A DNA stretch of 64,000 nucleotides from an uncultured Rhodospirillales bacterium. Lineage in GTDB: Bacteria; Pseudomonadota; Alphaproteobacteria; Rhodospirillales; UBA2165. Shown here piece by piece: positions 9,257 to 18,617 of the stretch. Each line of letters begins with the position of its first letter. Position 1 is the stretch's first letter. The notes under the pieces are model-generated. The model saw nothing but the letters and a program-made list of their open reading frames with translations, did no database searches and was not told the origin of the DNA. Position numbers and translations under genes: made by a program. Location: positions 1,708,281-1,772,280 of the forward strand of contig CAJXKD010000001.1 of NCBI GenBank assembly GCA_913055735.1. The letters run 5' to 3'.

Positions 9257-9270
9257 GGGAGAATTCTCCC
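9257..9270. promoter_or_regulatory. Perfect 14-bp palindrome in the tctC/ThDP-enzyme divergent region
   Basis: GGGAGAATTCTCCC is an exact inverted repeat about 80 bases upstream of tctC. Its position in a 258-base divergent promoter region suggests a regulator site. It differs from the TAATCTAG-type element next to marR, so a second regulator would be implied. No promoter hexamers could be fixed with confidence around it. Confidence 0.4.
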
Positions 9271-9334
9271 ATATTCTTACGGTGTCGGCCGAGGTGACGT
9301 GCCTCCCACGTCGAGCATCCTAACAAGGGGGCAT

Positions 9335-9354
9335 TTACTAATCTAGGAAAATAA
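9335..9354. promoter_or_regulatory. Possible second MarR operator upstream of the ThDP enzyme gene
   Basis: This 20-base stretch matches the near-perfect palindrome in front of marR (11864-11883) at 14 of 20 positions. It includes an uninterrupted TAATCTAG (9339-9346). It lies about 80 bases before the ThDP enzyme start and upstream of tctC, so one regulator could control both divergent units. The right half is degenerate (GAAA instead of ATTA). Confidence 0.45.
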
Positions 9355-9435
9355 ATTTGAATAGGCGGGCCTCTAATGAGGCTCATGACAATCTTAATTT
9401 TCCGGCTAACGTTCCGGGACCTTTGGGGGGAGACG

Positions 9436-11241
9436 ATGGACGACCACAACAAAAAATCGGCGGGCGACAGCGAGATCGATGCGCCGGCCAATCTGGGAAA
9501 TCCCCAAATGCAGTGGGGCAGCGACGTCGTCGCTCAGGCCCTCCGGAACTTGGATATCCCCTATATTGCCTTGGTGCCTGGCGCCAGCTATCGCGGCTTT
9601 CACGACAGCATCGTGAATTATTTGGGCAACCGGACACCGCAGATGATCGTTTGCTTGCACGAGGAGCATGCCGTCTCCATTGCCGACGGCTACGGCAAGG
9701 TGACCGAGAAACCGATGGCCGTTGCGCTTCATTCGAACATCGGCCTCATGCACGCGACCATGAATATTTTCAATGCCTGGTGCGACCGAACGCCGATGGT
9801 CATGTTTGGCGCTACCGGTCCCGTGGACGCGCATAAACGCCGTCCTTGGGCCGATTGGGTTCATACCTCCAAGGATCAGGGGGCGCTGATCCGCAACTAC
9901 GTCAAGTGGGACGATCAGCCCGCCTCTCCCGAGGCGGCGGTGGAGGCGGTTTATCGCGCCAATCAGATCGCTTCGACGCCTCCCTACGGGCCCGTTTATG
10001 TCTGCCTCGATCTGACCGTGCAGGAGACAAAGCTCGACCACGATGTGAGCGTGCCGCCGGCGAGCCGCTATGCGCCACCGGTTACGGCGATGCCGCCAGA
10101 CGATGCCGTCGACGCGGCTATAGAGGCGCTTGCCAAAGCAAAGTATCCGATCCTCATGGTTGGACGTGTCTCGCGCAGTCAGGAAGAGTGGGACCGCCGG
10201 GTGGACCTCGCCGAACGGTTGGGCGTTCATGTCTTGACCCACCTTTTCGACCCCTCCGCTTTCCCCAGCGAGCACCCGTTGCATTTCCATTGGCCGGCAC
10301 AGGAGTTCATTCTCGACTCCGAAGCGGAAATCATCGCCAAGGCGGATGCGATCCTGAGCCTCGATTGGCCCGACTTGGCGGGATATATCCGGCACGGCAC
10401 GGGGCATTCGCAAACCCAGAAGCCGACTGACGCGACGGTTATCCAGTGTTCCATGGACAGCCTTCTCGCCAACGGTTGGAGTATGGACCATCAAGCCCTG
10501 CCGGCTGCCGACATCAATATTCTGGCACGGCCCGACGATCTCGTGAAACGTATGTTGGAGCGCTTGCCCGCGTCCTGCACGGCGGAAAATCCGCTGGTCT
10601 CACGCGATCGCTATGCCGGCGTCAAGCACTGGACGGAGGTTCCGCTCGAGCCTGAAAACGATCCGGATGGGGTGATGTCGTTGCAAACCATGGCCTATGT
10701 GCTGCAGGAGTTTGCGGAGACGCGTGAGGTGACCTTTGCTCGTCTCCCCATCGGCTGGCCGGGTAAGGGGATGCGGTTCAGAGGGCCACTCGACTACATG
10801 GGCAAGGACGGCGGTCTGGCGGTGGGCACCGGCCCGGCGCATACCGTGGGCACCGCGCTTGCGTTGAAGGACAGCGGACGGACTGTTATCGGGATCGTTG
10901 GCGACGGCGATTACCTGATGGGGGTCGGTGCCTTGTGGTCCGCCGCCAAAATGCGTCTGCCGATGATGGTCATCATCGCCAACAACCGGTCCTACTATAA
11001 CGACGAGCGGCATCAGGAGCGCATTGCGATCCAGCGTGACCGTCCGGTCGAGAACAAATGGATCGGCCAACGGCTCGATGATCCCGCGCCCGATTTGATC
11101 GGCATGGCCAAGGCGCAAGGGCTTGAGGGCGAAGGTGACATCGATTCACCCGAGAAACTGCGCGAGGCGCTGTTGCGCGGCGAAGACGTGTTACGCCGGG
11201 GTGGCGCTTACGTGATCGACGTCCGGGTGTTGGGATACTGA
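9436..11241 (+). CDS. Thiamine-diphosphate-dependent enzyme, acetolactate synthase/decarboxylase superfamily
   Basis: A 601-residue ThDP enzyme with the three-domain layout of the acetolactate synthase and benzoylformate decarboxylase group. Glu76 in CLHEEHAVSIADGYGK is the expected cofactor-activating glutamate. The cofactor-binding motif starts with GDGDYLMGVGALW and ends with IIANN. The start at 9436 is chosen over an upstream ATG at 9376 because GGGGGGAGA sits directly before it. The reaction (decarboxylation, ligation or oxidation of a 2-oxo acid) cannot be assigned from sequence. It is divergent from the TTT operon and followed convergently by marR, which suggests one regulated catabolic unit. 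Confidence 0.85.
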   Translation: MDDHNKKSAGDSEIDAPANLGNPQMQWGSDVVAQALRNLDIPYIALVPGASYRGFHDSIVNYLGNRTPQMIVCLHEEHAVSIADGYGKVTEKPMAVALHSNIGLMHATMNIFNAWCDRTPMVMFGATGPVDAHKRRPWADWVHTSKDQGALIRNYVKWDDQPASPEAAVEAVYRANQIASTPPYGPVYVCLDLTVQETKLDHDVSVPPASRYAPPVTAMPPDDAVDAAIEALAKAKYPILMVGRVSRSQEEWDRRVDLAERLGVHVLTHLFDPSAFPSEHPLHFHWPAQEFILDSEAEIIAKADAILSLDWPDLAGYIRHGTGHSQTQKPTDATVIQCSMDSLLANGWSMDHQALPAADINILARPDDLVKRMLERLPASCTAENPLVSRDRYAGVKHWTEVPLEPENDPDGVMSLQTMAYVLQEFAETREVTFARLPIGWPGKGMRFRGPLDYMGKDGGLAVGTGPAHTVGTALALKDSGRTVIGIVGDGDYLMGVGALWSAAKMRLPMMVIIANNRSYYNDERHQERIAIQRDRPVENKWIGQRLDDPAPDLIGMAKAQGLEGEGDIDSPEKLREALLRGEDVLRRGGAYVIDVRVLGY

Positions 11242-11246
11242 GACAG

Positions 11247-11792
11247 TTAAGCCGATCGCGGTTCCAGCGCCGCCAACAAGCGTTTGAGTAAGGACGACAG
11301 CTGTTCGATCTGTTTGACGGTCAGCCCTTCGGACAGTTGTTCAGCGTAACCTTCGATGACCAACGGCAGAACCTTCTCTGCCAGGGCGACCCCTTTTTGT
11401 GTCAATCGGACAGATAGGCTGCGGCCGTCGCCCGTATCCCGGCTGCGGGAGATGAGCTTTCGGCTCTCCAGGTTGTGCAGCACTTTGGTCATGCCGCCGG
11501 GTGTGATCAGCAACGACTTTTGCAATTGGGTCGGTGTCAGCTGATATGGCGGATGGACCGTCCGGAGGGTTACGATCACTTCGAACTCGGCGCGGGTCAG
11601 TCCGAATTCCTTTTTCACGCGCTGCCGGGATTCTTCGTAGATAATATCCCGTACACGGAATAATCGGATAACGGCATCGACGGATGGCGTGCTCGTTTCC
11701 GGCCAGGTATCCCGTTTTCGTTCGATAAGTGTTTCGGCGGAAAAATCGTTCAATGGAGGGTGTCCGGCTGGTTGTTTTTGCCGCCGGCCCAT
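11247..11792 (-). CDS. MarR-family transcriptional regulator
   Basis: A winged-helix regulator of 181 residues, probably dimeric. The helix-turn-helix and wing occupy about residues 82-131: LTPTQLQKSLLITPGGMTKV, then NLESRKLISRSRD and the basic wing DGRSLSVRLTQKG. MarR proteins of this type usually repress neighbouring catabolic genes and release DNA on binding an aromatic or other small acid. The ATG at 11792 has a good ribosome binding site (GAGAGGAAA). A strong palindrome lies about 70 bases upstream. The gene ends 5 bases from the ThDP enzyme gene, convergently. Confidence 0.9.
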   Translation of the reverse strand: MGRRQKQPAGHPPLNDFSAETLIERKRDTWPETSTPSVDAVIRLFRVRDIIYEESRQRVKKEFGLTRAEFEVIVTLRTVHPPYQLTPTQLQKSLLITPGGMTKVLHNLESRKLISRSRDTGDGRSLSVRLTQKGVALAEKVLPLVIEGYAEQLSEGLTVKQIEQLSSLLKRLLAALEPRSA

Positions 11793-12113
11793 TCATTTCC
11801 TCTCGGAAGCCGGCCGCTTTTTTTACATCAATTTTCGGGCCGGGAAACCCTCTGTCCAATGATCTATTAATCTAGATTATTAGTTTTCCTGGAAGCCCCC
11901 GGTGTGATGGCGCGCACAGCGCGTCCGTTGGAATCGTTCTACAAATCTTTTGTCGACGTCGTCAGCAACCCGAATTGGTAGTCGAATCGGATGGGCGCTT
12001 TTTCATCTTTTGCCGCGACTTCTTGGCGCGATTGCGGCCCTCTTCCTTCGACAGTACCGGGATGGGAGTGTATCTTCGGTTCACGACCGCGTACCACTCT
12101 GCACCGGAAAACC
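11793..12113. other. Intergenic region between marR and recR
   Basis: About 320 bases with no convincing gene. It contains the marR operator (11864-11883) and otherwise mixed-composition sequence. Short open frames here are not supported by ribosome binding sites or protein-like composition. This is where the inserted catabolic cassette meets the housekeeping recR gene. Confidence 0.5.
11864..11883. promoter_or_regulatory. Probable MarR autoregulatory operator
   Basis: CTATTAATCTAGATTATTAG is a 20-base inverted repeat with a perfect 12-base core (TAATCTAGATTA, 11868-11879) and only one mismatched pair outside it. Size, AT-rich composition and position upstream of marR fit a MarR-family operator. 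The rare tetranucleotide CTAG lies at the centre. Confidence 0.6.
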
Positions 12114-12707
12114 ATGGCCACAACAGACATCGATCGGCTTATCCAGCTCTTGGCGAAATTGCCGGGCTTGGGGCCGCGCTCCGCCCGCCGCGCGGTTCTG
12201 CATCTTATCAAGAATAAAGAAGCGCTGATGATACCGTTGTCGCGCGCCCTGGATTTGGCAGCGGAGAATATCCGTACGTGCGCGGTCTGTGGCAATCTCG
12301 ACGTCGTCGATCCCTGCCCTATTTGTGCCGATCCGCGCCGGGATGGATCGGTGATTTGTGTGGTTGAAGAGGTGGCCGATCTTTGGGCGATGGAGCGAAC
12401 CGCCGCCTTTCGTGGCCGGTACCATGTGCTCGGTGGCGTGTTGTCCCCTCTCGATGGGGTCGGGCCGGAAGATCTCAATATCGATGGATTGGTTGCCCGG
12501 GCGGGGCAGGATGAGGTGAAAGAAGTTATTCTGGCCACGGCGGCGACGGTCGACGGCCAGACCACCGCACATTACGTTTCCGACAGGCTCGGTGATTGTG
12601 GGGTAAAAATTTCCGCGCTGGCGCACGGCATTCCCGTGGGTGGCGAACTTGATTACTTGGATGATGGGACACTGTCTGCCGCGCTTAAGGCAAGGCGGTC
12701 CATCTAG
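12114..12707 (+). CDS. recR: Recombination mediator protein RecR
   Basis: Works with RecF/RecO to load RecA on single-stranded DNA. The order is an N-terminal helix-hairpin-helix ([19 protein letters not shown]), then a four-cysteine zinc finger ([16 protein letters not shown], about residues 57-72). A Toprim domain follows, beginning [16 protein letters not shown]. The 197-residue length is typical. The ATG at 12114 gives the standard N-terminus; an upstream extension to 11991 has no family-like sequence. In related genomes recR commonly follows dnaX-ybaB, but here the cassette at 5179-11883 separates them. Confidence 0.96.
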   Translation: MATTDIDRLIQLLAKLPGLGPRSARRAVLHLIKNKEALMIPLSRALDLAAENIRTCAVCGNLDVVDPCPICADPRRDGSVICVVEEVADLWAMERTAAFRGRYHVLGGVLSPLDGVGPEDLNIDGLVARAGQDEVKEVILATAATVDGQTTAHYVSDRLGDCGVKISALAHGIPVGGELDYLDDGTLSAALKARRSI

Positions 12708-12834
12708 CTAGTTTATTGTTTAGAAATCTAATGCCGATTTAATTCATCCGACGCGACGTTTTCTGATTTGTTCATTAGGGGTGTTCGCCTCTTTGCCGAC
12801 AAACGGCCGCCGGGGGAAAGGCTGGAATCCAGCG

Positions 12835-14751
12835 ATGTTTGGCCTGAGAACCGTTTTAACCGCAACTTTTATTTTGGTTGCCGTCCTGCCTGTTCTTCTT
12901 CTGGGAGACTGGGTGCGGCGCACGACGCTCGACAAAGAGTTTAGCGACGTCGAGCAGATCCATGCGACGATCGCCCGGAACCTGACGTCTGCGCTCAGCG
13001 TCTACGCTTATGATACGAAGGCCGCGTTCAAGCACTTCGTTACTGAAAGCGAGCTTGCGGGAAATGGAAGTGTATCTCTTCCGAATTCTCTGGTCGACCT
13101 CGCCAACGCGCTCGGATTTCGGCATTTCTGCATTCTTGACGAGAAGAATGCCCTTCTCGTGAATTTGCCGGTCAACGAAGCATTGAAAGCGGCCCCCACG
13201 ATGGAAACCGTGGCAAAGCTTCGCACCGAGACCCCGCCGAACAGTGTTTACGTCAGCGACCTGGCAAAGGACATGGGTGGGCACCCGGCAATCTACTTTT
13301 CCGAGTTGCTTTCCGACGGCCGCATCGCCGTTGCGACTTTGGGGACGAATATTATCGTCCAGTTGCAACGGCAGATCGTATTCGGCGAGAAGGGGCATGC
13401 CGCCATCGTCGACAGGAAGGGGCAGGTGATGGCCCATCCCAACGAAAGCTGGCGCGAGGAAATGAAGAATATCTCCCAAGTGAAGCCGGTTGCGCTGATG
13501 ATGCAGGGACAAACCGGTGTGGCCACGTTTTTCTCGCCGGCGCTCAAAGACGATATGATATCCGCCTACACCACGGTCCCCGGCATCGGTTGGGGCGTGA
13601 TGGTCCCGCAGCCGGTGCGCGAACTTCAACAGCGTGCCGAACAGGTCCAGCAAGCGGCTATTTACGTGATCTTGTTGGGGCTCGCCCTCGCCGCGGCAAC
13701 GGGCTGGATTCTGTCCGGGTTTCTCGTGCGTCCTCTCAACAGCATCATGAAATCCGTCGGCGCGTTCGAGAGCGGAAATCTCGACGTGCGTACACATGTA
13801 AATGATCGATGGGTTCCCACGGAAATCGCCACGCTTGCAAGTACGTTCAATTCGATGATCCGTACGGTCGCGGCGAGTATCATCGTGCGCCGCTCCGCAG
13901 AGGCGCAACTTCGTAAAGCACACGATGAGTTGGAAGCACGGGTCGAAGAGCGGACCCATGAGTTGAAACAGGAAATCGTCGAGCGGAAACGCGTCGAACT
14001 GGATCTCAAGCAAGCTAAGGAAGAAGCGGAACGGGCCAATAGCGCTAAGTCCGAGTTTCTCGCCAATATGAGCCATGAATTGCGTACGCCGCTGAACTCG
14101 ATCATCGCCTATGCCGAGGCGCTTCGTCTTGGTACTTTCGGGCCGCTCGCGACGCCCAAGCAAAATGAATATGTGGAAGATATCCAGCAATCCGGGCGGC
14201 ACCTGCTCGATCTGATCAACGACGTTCTCGATCTATCGGTTATCGAGGCCGGAAAAGTCGAGCTCCATGAAGCGGAAATCGACCTTAGCGAGACGGTGGC
14301 CGAGGCGATCCAAATCGTCTCTCACCGTGCGGAGCAGGGCGGCGTGCAAATCGATAACCGAATCGAAAGCGTTCCGATCAGGCTCCAGGCGGATCCCGTT
14401 CGTATGAAACAGGTGTTTTTGAACTTGCTTTCCAACGCGATCAAGTTCACCCCTGAAGGCGGGCATGTGAGACTTGATGCGCATTTGGTGAATGACGGGA
14501 CGGCCGTGATCACGGTTGCCGATACCGGGGTCGGCATGAGCGCCGCCGATCTCGCCAAGGCATTGGAGAAATTCAGCCAGGTAAATCGAGGGAACCTGGC
14601 CACCAGTTACGAGGGAACCGGTCTCGGGTTACCGTTATCGGTCGGCCTTGTCGAAGCCCATGGTGCCGAGTTCAGCATCGAAAGCGAACCCAATGTGGGA
14701 ACCACGATCACCATCCGGTTCCCGAAACACCGGCTCGTTGCGGCAGCCTAA
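12835..14751 (+). CDS. Membrane sensor histidine kinase with periplasmic Cache-like domain
   Basis: A 638-residue two-component sensor. Membrane segments at about 6-26 and 275-297 flank a roughly 245-residue periplasmic domain resembling a double Cache sensor. A HAMP domain follows (about 298-350), then a coiled coil (355-405). The HisKA domain has the H-box [14 protein letters not shown] with His414, and a complete ATPase domain carries the N (NLLSNAIKF), G1 (DTGVGM) and G2 (GTGLGLPLS) boxes. The ATG at 12835 is preferred to a GTG at 12781 because it directly precedes the first membrane helix and has GGGGGAAAGG upstream. No response regulator is adjacent, so partner and ligand are unknown. 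Confidence 0.92.
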   Translation: MFGLRTVLTATFILVAVLPVLLLGDWVRRTTLDKEFSDVEQIHATIARNLTSALSVYAYDTKAAFKHFVTESELAGNGSVSLPNSLVDLANALGFRHFCILDEKNALLVNLPVNEALKAAPTMETVAKLRTETPPNSVYVSDLAKDMGGHPAIYFSELLSDGRIAVATLGTNIIVQLQRQIVFGEKGHAAIVDRKGQVMAHPNESWREEMKNISQVKPVALMMQGQTGVATFFSPALKDDMISAYTTVPGIGWGVMVPQPVRELQQRAEQVQQAAIYVILLGLALAAATGWILSGFLVRPLNSIMKSVGAFESGNLDVRTHVNDRWVPTEIATLASTFNSMIRTVAASIIVRRSAEAQLRKAHDELEARVEERTHELKQEIVERKRVELDLKQAKEEAERANSAKSEFLANMSHELRTPLNSIIAYAEALRLGTFGPLATPKQNEYVEDIQQSGRHLLDLINDVLDLSVIEAGKVELHEAEIDLSETVAEAIQIVSHRAEQGGVQIDNRIESVPIRLQADPVRMKQVFLNLLSNAIKFTPEGGHVRLDAHLVNDGTAVITVADTGVGMSAADLAKALEKFSQVNRGNLATSYEGTGLGLPLSVGLVEAHGAEFSIESEPNVGTTITIRFPKHRLVAAA

Positions 14752-14766
14752 TCCTAAGCCCTAAAC

Positions 14767-17091
14767 CTAAGCTTTGTTCTCGGCGTCTTGAATGGTCCGC
14801 CATACGCGTTCCGGCGTTGCCGGCATATCGACATGCGTAACCCCAAGGGGCGATAGGGCATCGACGATGGCATTGAGAACCGAAGGCAGGGCACCGACGG
14901 TGCCGCATTCGCCCGCACCCTTGACGCCGAGAGGGTTGGTCGGCGTCGGCACCGGCCGGCCTTCGATATCGTAGGCACAGAGATCGTCCGCCCGCGGCAT
15001 GGCGTAATCGAGGAAAGACCCGGAAAGCAGTTGCCCGGCGCTATCATAGACAATGTCTTCCATCAGAGCCTGTCCGGCCCCCTGGGCAACGCCGCCCATG
15101 ATCTGTCCTTTGACTAACAAGGGATTGAGTTCGTATCCGACATCATCGACCACCGTGTAGTTGACCATCTCGGTCTTCCCCGTGTCGGGGTCGATCTCCA
15201 CTTCGCAGATATGGCACCCATTGGGAAAATTGCCGGCCTCGGGTCCCCAAGTGGCGATCTCGTAAAGGCCGGGTTCCATTCCGGGTGGCAATTTCCCGGG
15301 CTGAAAAGCGGCCCGCGCAACGTCTTGGAAAGAGATGCTCTTGTCCGTTCCGGCGACGCGGTATGTTCCGTCCTCGAAGGTGATGTCTGCTTCCGCCGCC
15401 TCCAGGGCATGTGCGGCGATCTTGGTTCCTTTTTCGACCACCTTGTTGACGGCGGCAAGCACCGCCGACGTGCCGATGGTCGCCGAGCGAGAGCCACCCG
15501 TGCCCGTGCCGAACGAAACCTTATCGGTGTCGCCCTCGATGACCCGGACTTCGGCGGGATCGATGCCGAGCTTTTCGCAGACCAGCTGTTTGTAGATGGT
15601 CTCATGACCCTGACCGTGGGGTGTCGTTCCGGCAAGGACCGTCAACGTTCCCGACGGATCGAATCGTAGTTCCGCCGTTTCGGGCTGTGGCGCCGCGGCT
15701 TGTTCAATGGTGCAGGAAATGCCCATACCGCGCAGCTTGCCGCGCGCCTTGGCATCTGCGCGGCGAGCTTCGAAACCTGCGTAATCGGCTTTATCGAGGC
15801 ACCTGTTCATAAGGGCCTCGAATTCTCCGCTGTCATAGGTGAAGGTCAGCGCGGTTTTGTAGGGCATGGCGTCGGGTGGAATGAAATTGCGCCGCCGGAG
15901 TTCGACCGCGTCGATGCCCGTCTGTTTGGCGGCCAGATGGATCATCCGTTCGATGATGTATGCCGCTTCGGGGCGCCCGGCGCCCCGGTAAGGCGACAAG
16001 GGCGTCGTGTTGGTGAAAACGCCTGCCACCTGGACGTAGATCGCCGGGGTAGTATAGAGCCCGGCGAGGCCACCGATATTGCCGGTCGGCGGGCCGAAGC
16101 CGAGATACGACATGTAGGCGCCTAAATTGGCATTGGTTTTGACGCGCAAGGCAAGGAACCGCCCCTCGGCGTCGAGTGCCAATTCTGCGTCACTGATATT
16201 GTCGCGGGCATGATCGTCCGCGGCCAATCCTTCGGAGCGTTCTGCCGTCCATTTTACCGGCCGTCCGACGCGTTTCGATGCCCAAGCCGTCAACGGGATT
16301 TCCGGATAGATCGAGCCGCGCATCCCGAAAGAGCCACCAAGGTCGCCGGTGATCAGGCTCAGCTTGTTTTCCGGAATATGAAACAGGTTCTTCGTCAGGG
16401 TGGTGCGCCACGCATAGGGACGCTGATGTCCGGCATAAATGGTGTAGCGGTCTTCGAAGGGTGTGTAGACGCCATTGGAGCCACGCGGTTCCATGGAATT
16501 GGCGGTAATACGGTTGATGACAAACCGCTGTTTGACGATGTGGGCCGCTTCGGCGAAGGCCTTGTCCGTGGCTTCCTTGTCGCCGCGCTCGAACAGGAAG
16601 CTTTCATTGTCCGGGCAATCCGGCCAGATCGCTGGTTGTCCCGATTGGTTGGCCAATTCCGTAGACAGCACCGTGGGAAGCGGCGTGTAGTCGACCATGA
16701 CCGCTTCCGCGGCATCTTTGGCCTGTGCGACCGACGCGGCAATCACCATCGCAACCGGTTCACCCACATGACGGACCCGGTCGTTGGTCAGGGCGGGACG
16801 GGGCGGCCGGTACATGGGCGATCCGTCCCGGCGTTTGTGAGGCGATCCGCCGGTGATGTGGCCCAAGCCGTCGGCGGCGTAGTCGGCGCCGGTGAGTACC
16901 CCGATAACACCGGGCATGGCCTCCGCGGCGGTTTTGTCGATGGATTTGATGTCGGCGTGAGCATGGGGGGAGCGGACGAACACCGCATAAGCTTGATGCG
17001 GCAAGGTGACGTCATCCGTGTAGTGGCCGTTGCCCGTCAGAAGCCTCGGGTCCTCGGTACGCGGCACCGGCTGGCCGATCGCAAATCGCAT
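14767..17091 (-). CDS. Molybdopterin-binding large subunit, xanthine oxidase family (form II CoxL-like)
   Basis: A 774-residue large subunit of the molybdenum hydroxylase family. The active-site loop reads PYRGAGR, the form II-type motif, rather than the AYxCSFR of genuine CO dehydrogenase. CO oxidation is therefore unlikely to be the main role. The catalytic glutamate is present in GVKGAGECGTVG near the C-terminus. Molybdopterin-contact segments such as GGSFGMRGSIYPE and TTPHGQGHETIYKQ are intact. These enzymes normally need an FAD subunit and a 2Fe-2S subunit; neither is next to this gene. The flanking genes (kinase, O-antigen ligase-like) are unrelated, so substrate and partners are unknown. 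Confidence 0.88.
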   Translation of the reverse strand: MRFAIGQPVPRTEDPRLLTGNGHYTDDVTLPHQAYAVFVRSPHAHADIKSIDKTAAEAMPGVIGVLTGADYAADGLGHITGGSPHKRRDGSPMYRPPRPALTNDRVRHVGEPVAMVIAASVAQAKDAAEAVMVDYTPLPTVLSTELANQSGQPAIWPDCPDNESFLFERGDKEATDKAFAEAAHIVKQRFVINRITANSMEPRGSNGVYTPFEDRYTIYAGHQRPYAWRTTLTKNLFHIPENKLSLITGDLGGSFGMRGSIYPEIPLTAWASKRVGRPVKWTAERSEGLAADDHARDNISDAELALDAEGRFLALRVKTNANLGAYMSYLGFGPPTGNIGGLAGLYTTPAIYVQVAGVFTNTTPLSPYRGAGRPEAAYIIERMIHLAAKQTGIDAVELRRRNFIPPDAMPYKTALTFTYDSGEFEALMNRCLDKADYAGFEARRADAKARGKLRGMGISCTIEQAAAPQPETAELRFDPSGTLTVLAGTTPHGQGHETIYKQLVCEKLGIDPAEVRVIEGDTDKVSFGTGTGGSRSATIGTSAVLAAVNKVVEKGTKIAAHALEAAEADITFEDGTYRVAGTDKSISFQDVARAAFQPGKLPPGMEPGLYEIATWGPEAGNFPNGCHICEVEIDPDTGKTEMVNYTVVDDVGYELNPLLVKGQIMGGVAQGAGQALMEDIVYDSAGQLLSGSFLDYAMPRADDLCAYDIEGRPVPTPTNPLGVKGAGECGTVGALPSVLNAIVDALSPLGVTHVDMPATPERVWRTIQDAENKA

Positions 17092-17161
17092 GGTTACGGA
17101 TCCCCCCCAAATTGAGCGTTATTGGCTATTGCGGGCAATCATACCCTTTGAGGTCCGCCAG

Positions 17162-17220
17162 AGAAATGACCATGCGAAATGACCATGCGAAATGACGATG
17201 AGAAATGACCATGCGAAATG
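17162..17220. repeat. Tandem repeat, 13-base unit, about 4.5 copies
   Basis: The unit GAAATGACCATGC repeats head to tail at 17162, 17175, 17188 (two changes) and 17201, with a partial copy from 17214. It lies between the CoxL-like gene start and the O-antigen ligase-like gene end. It contains no gene and is likely a slippage-generated repeat. Confidence 0.9.
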
Positions 17221-17239
17221 GCTGCGGCTATCAGGCGAC

Positions 17240-18520
17240 CTAATTTTCAGAAACAGTAGGACGAACGTAGGCTGTCGATACGGCCGCGATCAATCCCGCC
17301 CCGAACCACAAGGTCGCCATCCACCATCCTTGCCAGATGCCAAAACTAATGCTGCCGAGGGTGAGTGCTATTGTCAGCTGCCCGACCATTATTGCCGCAA
17401 GGTAGCGATCCGGCACCGAGCGATAGATGTAGCGGATGATTGCAAGAATAAAGGCAATGAACAGGATCGCGCCGAAAACGCCAAGTTCGAGCCAGATCTG
17501 AAGAACACCATTGTGCGGATGCAGGGGCAGTGCGGTTCCGATTCCCTCGCCGTCTTCCGTGTACAAGTATTCATCTCCGCCGGGAATTATCTTTGACGAA
17601 TTCATCCCCCAGCCGCGGATCGGGTGTTCTGCAATACGTTCGCCGGCGAATGCCCAAATGGCGAGGCGGTGTTTCGATTCGCGGATTGGTATGCCGGCGT
17701 CGCGGGCCGCGGTGACCAACAGATTATGATGTTGGGCGATAACCGGTGAAAACAGGCCGAACAGAACGACGATCGCGGCCAGTCCGATAAGTACCTGTTT
17801 CTTGAAGACGAATGTCGCCGCCGCGAGCACGCACCCCAAACAAATTGCAATAACCCCGGCCCAAAATTGGATGGCAACGAGGGCGTAGAGTAGAACGGCG
17901 AGGGCGGCAACCGCTGGCCAAATACCATAGCGTTGCCTCAGCGTTGTCGCCACGGGCCATGCCGACATGAGCAGGACCGTTGCGCAGCCGTTCAGCCAGA
18001 AATATCCGACATGAGCGATTCTGTATTTGTCATAGGCGGCCCCGAAAATGCCGCCAATGATTGGCCCATTAAAAATGATCTCTTCGAGAACTAGGGCGAG
18101 GCCGATTCCCCATCCGACGCTGGTAAACAGGAGCAAACGGGACCGCCAAACCGGCGGTACCAACAAAGCGGTCGTTAAAAACAGGAGTCCGACGATCAAA
18201 TTCCCGGCCAATTTGGTCATGCCAACCAAAGCCGCATTGGGGTCGAGGGCCCACAGGGCCGTAACCCCTGTCCAGGCGATAAGAAGTGCCAGAACAACTG
18301 CCGCGCGCCGGGGAAAATTCTCACGAAGCCCGGCAATTAGCCCTATCCCCAGTGCACCGAAAAGGGCGGCGCTGATGAGAACGGGAACCATGCCTTTCGG
18401 CTGGAAAAACGCGACGATCGGCGCAAGCGCGCAGATGGCGAGGAAGATTGCCAGCAGCGGTGAAGAACCTTCGATGGAGTCGAGCCCCGGCTTACCGTTC
18501 TTGGAGCTCAGCGTGGCCAT
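17240..18520 (-). CDS. O-antigen ligase / Wzy-type polymerase family membrane protein
   Basis: A 426-residue polytopic membrane protein with roughly 10-12 hydrophobic segments. It has the family's large periplasmic loop at about residues 275-345. In that loop ESKHRLAIWAFAGERIAEHP, then IRGWGMNSS, then LHPHNGVLQIWLELGVFG match the conserved R-W-HP-G-HPHN-E pattern of WaaL/Wzy_C proteins. Such proteins join or polymerise O-antigen or other glycans at the periplasmic face. No lipopolysaccharide gene cluster is adjacent, so whether it is a ligase or polymerase is not decided. Confidence 0.82.
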   Translation of the reverse strand: MATLSSKNGKPGLDSIEGSSPLLAIFLAICALAPIVAFFQPKGMVPVLISAALFGALGIGLIAGLRENFPRRAAVVLALLIAWTGVTALWALDPNAALVGMTKLAGNLIVGLLFLTTALLVPPVWRSRLLLFTSVGWGIGLALVLEEIIFNGPIIGGIFGAAYDKYRIAHVGYFWLNGCATVLLMSAWPVATTLRQRYGIWPAVAALAVLLYALVAIQFWAGVIAICLGCVLAAATFVFKKQVLIGLAAIVVLFGLFSPVIAQHHNLLVTAARDAGIPIRESKHRLAIWAFAGERIAEHPIRGWGMNSSKIIPGGDEYLYTEDGEGIGTALPLHPHNGVLQIWLELGVFGAILFIAFILAIIRYIYRSVPDRYLAAIMVGQLTIALTLGSISFGIWQGWWMATLWFGAGLIAAVSTAYVRPTVSEN

Positions 18521-18617
18521 GATGCCCTGGTTGATGATTTATCCGTATTTTCATGCGGGGATGGATAAACCTATTTTTGCCGGCCAACAACATCCGATCC
18601 GCGTTTGACAGGACGGT

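Noticed and set aside
9406-10494. Minus-strand reading frame opposite the ThDP enzyme
   Set aside because: The plus-strand enzyme motifs are intact; the antisense product has shadow-like composition.
12856-14202. Long minus-strand reading frame opposite the Cache sensor kinase
   Set aside because: Antisense shadow of a clear kinase gene with no recognisable domain.
14767-17091. Aerobic CO dehydrogenase large subunit
   Set aside because: The active-site loop is PYRGAGR, not the AYxCSFR motif of true CoxL.
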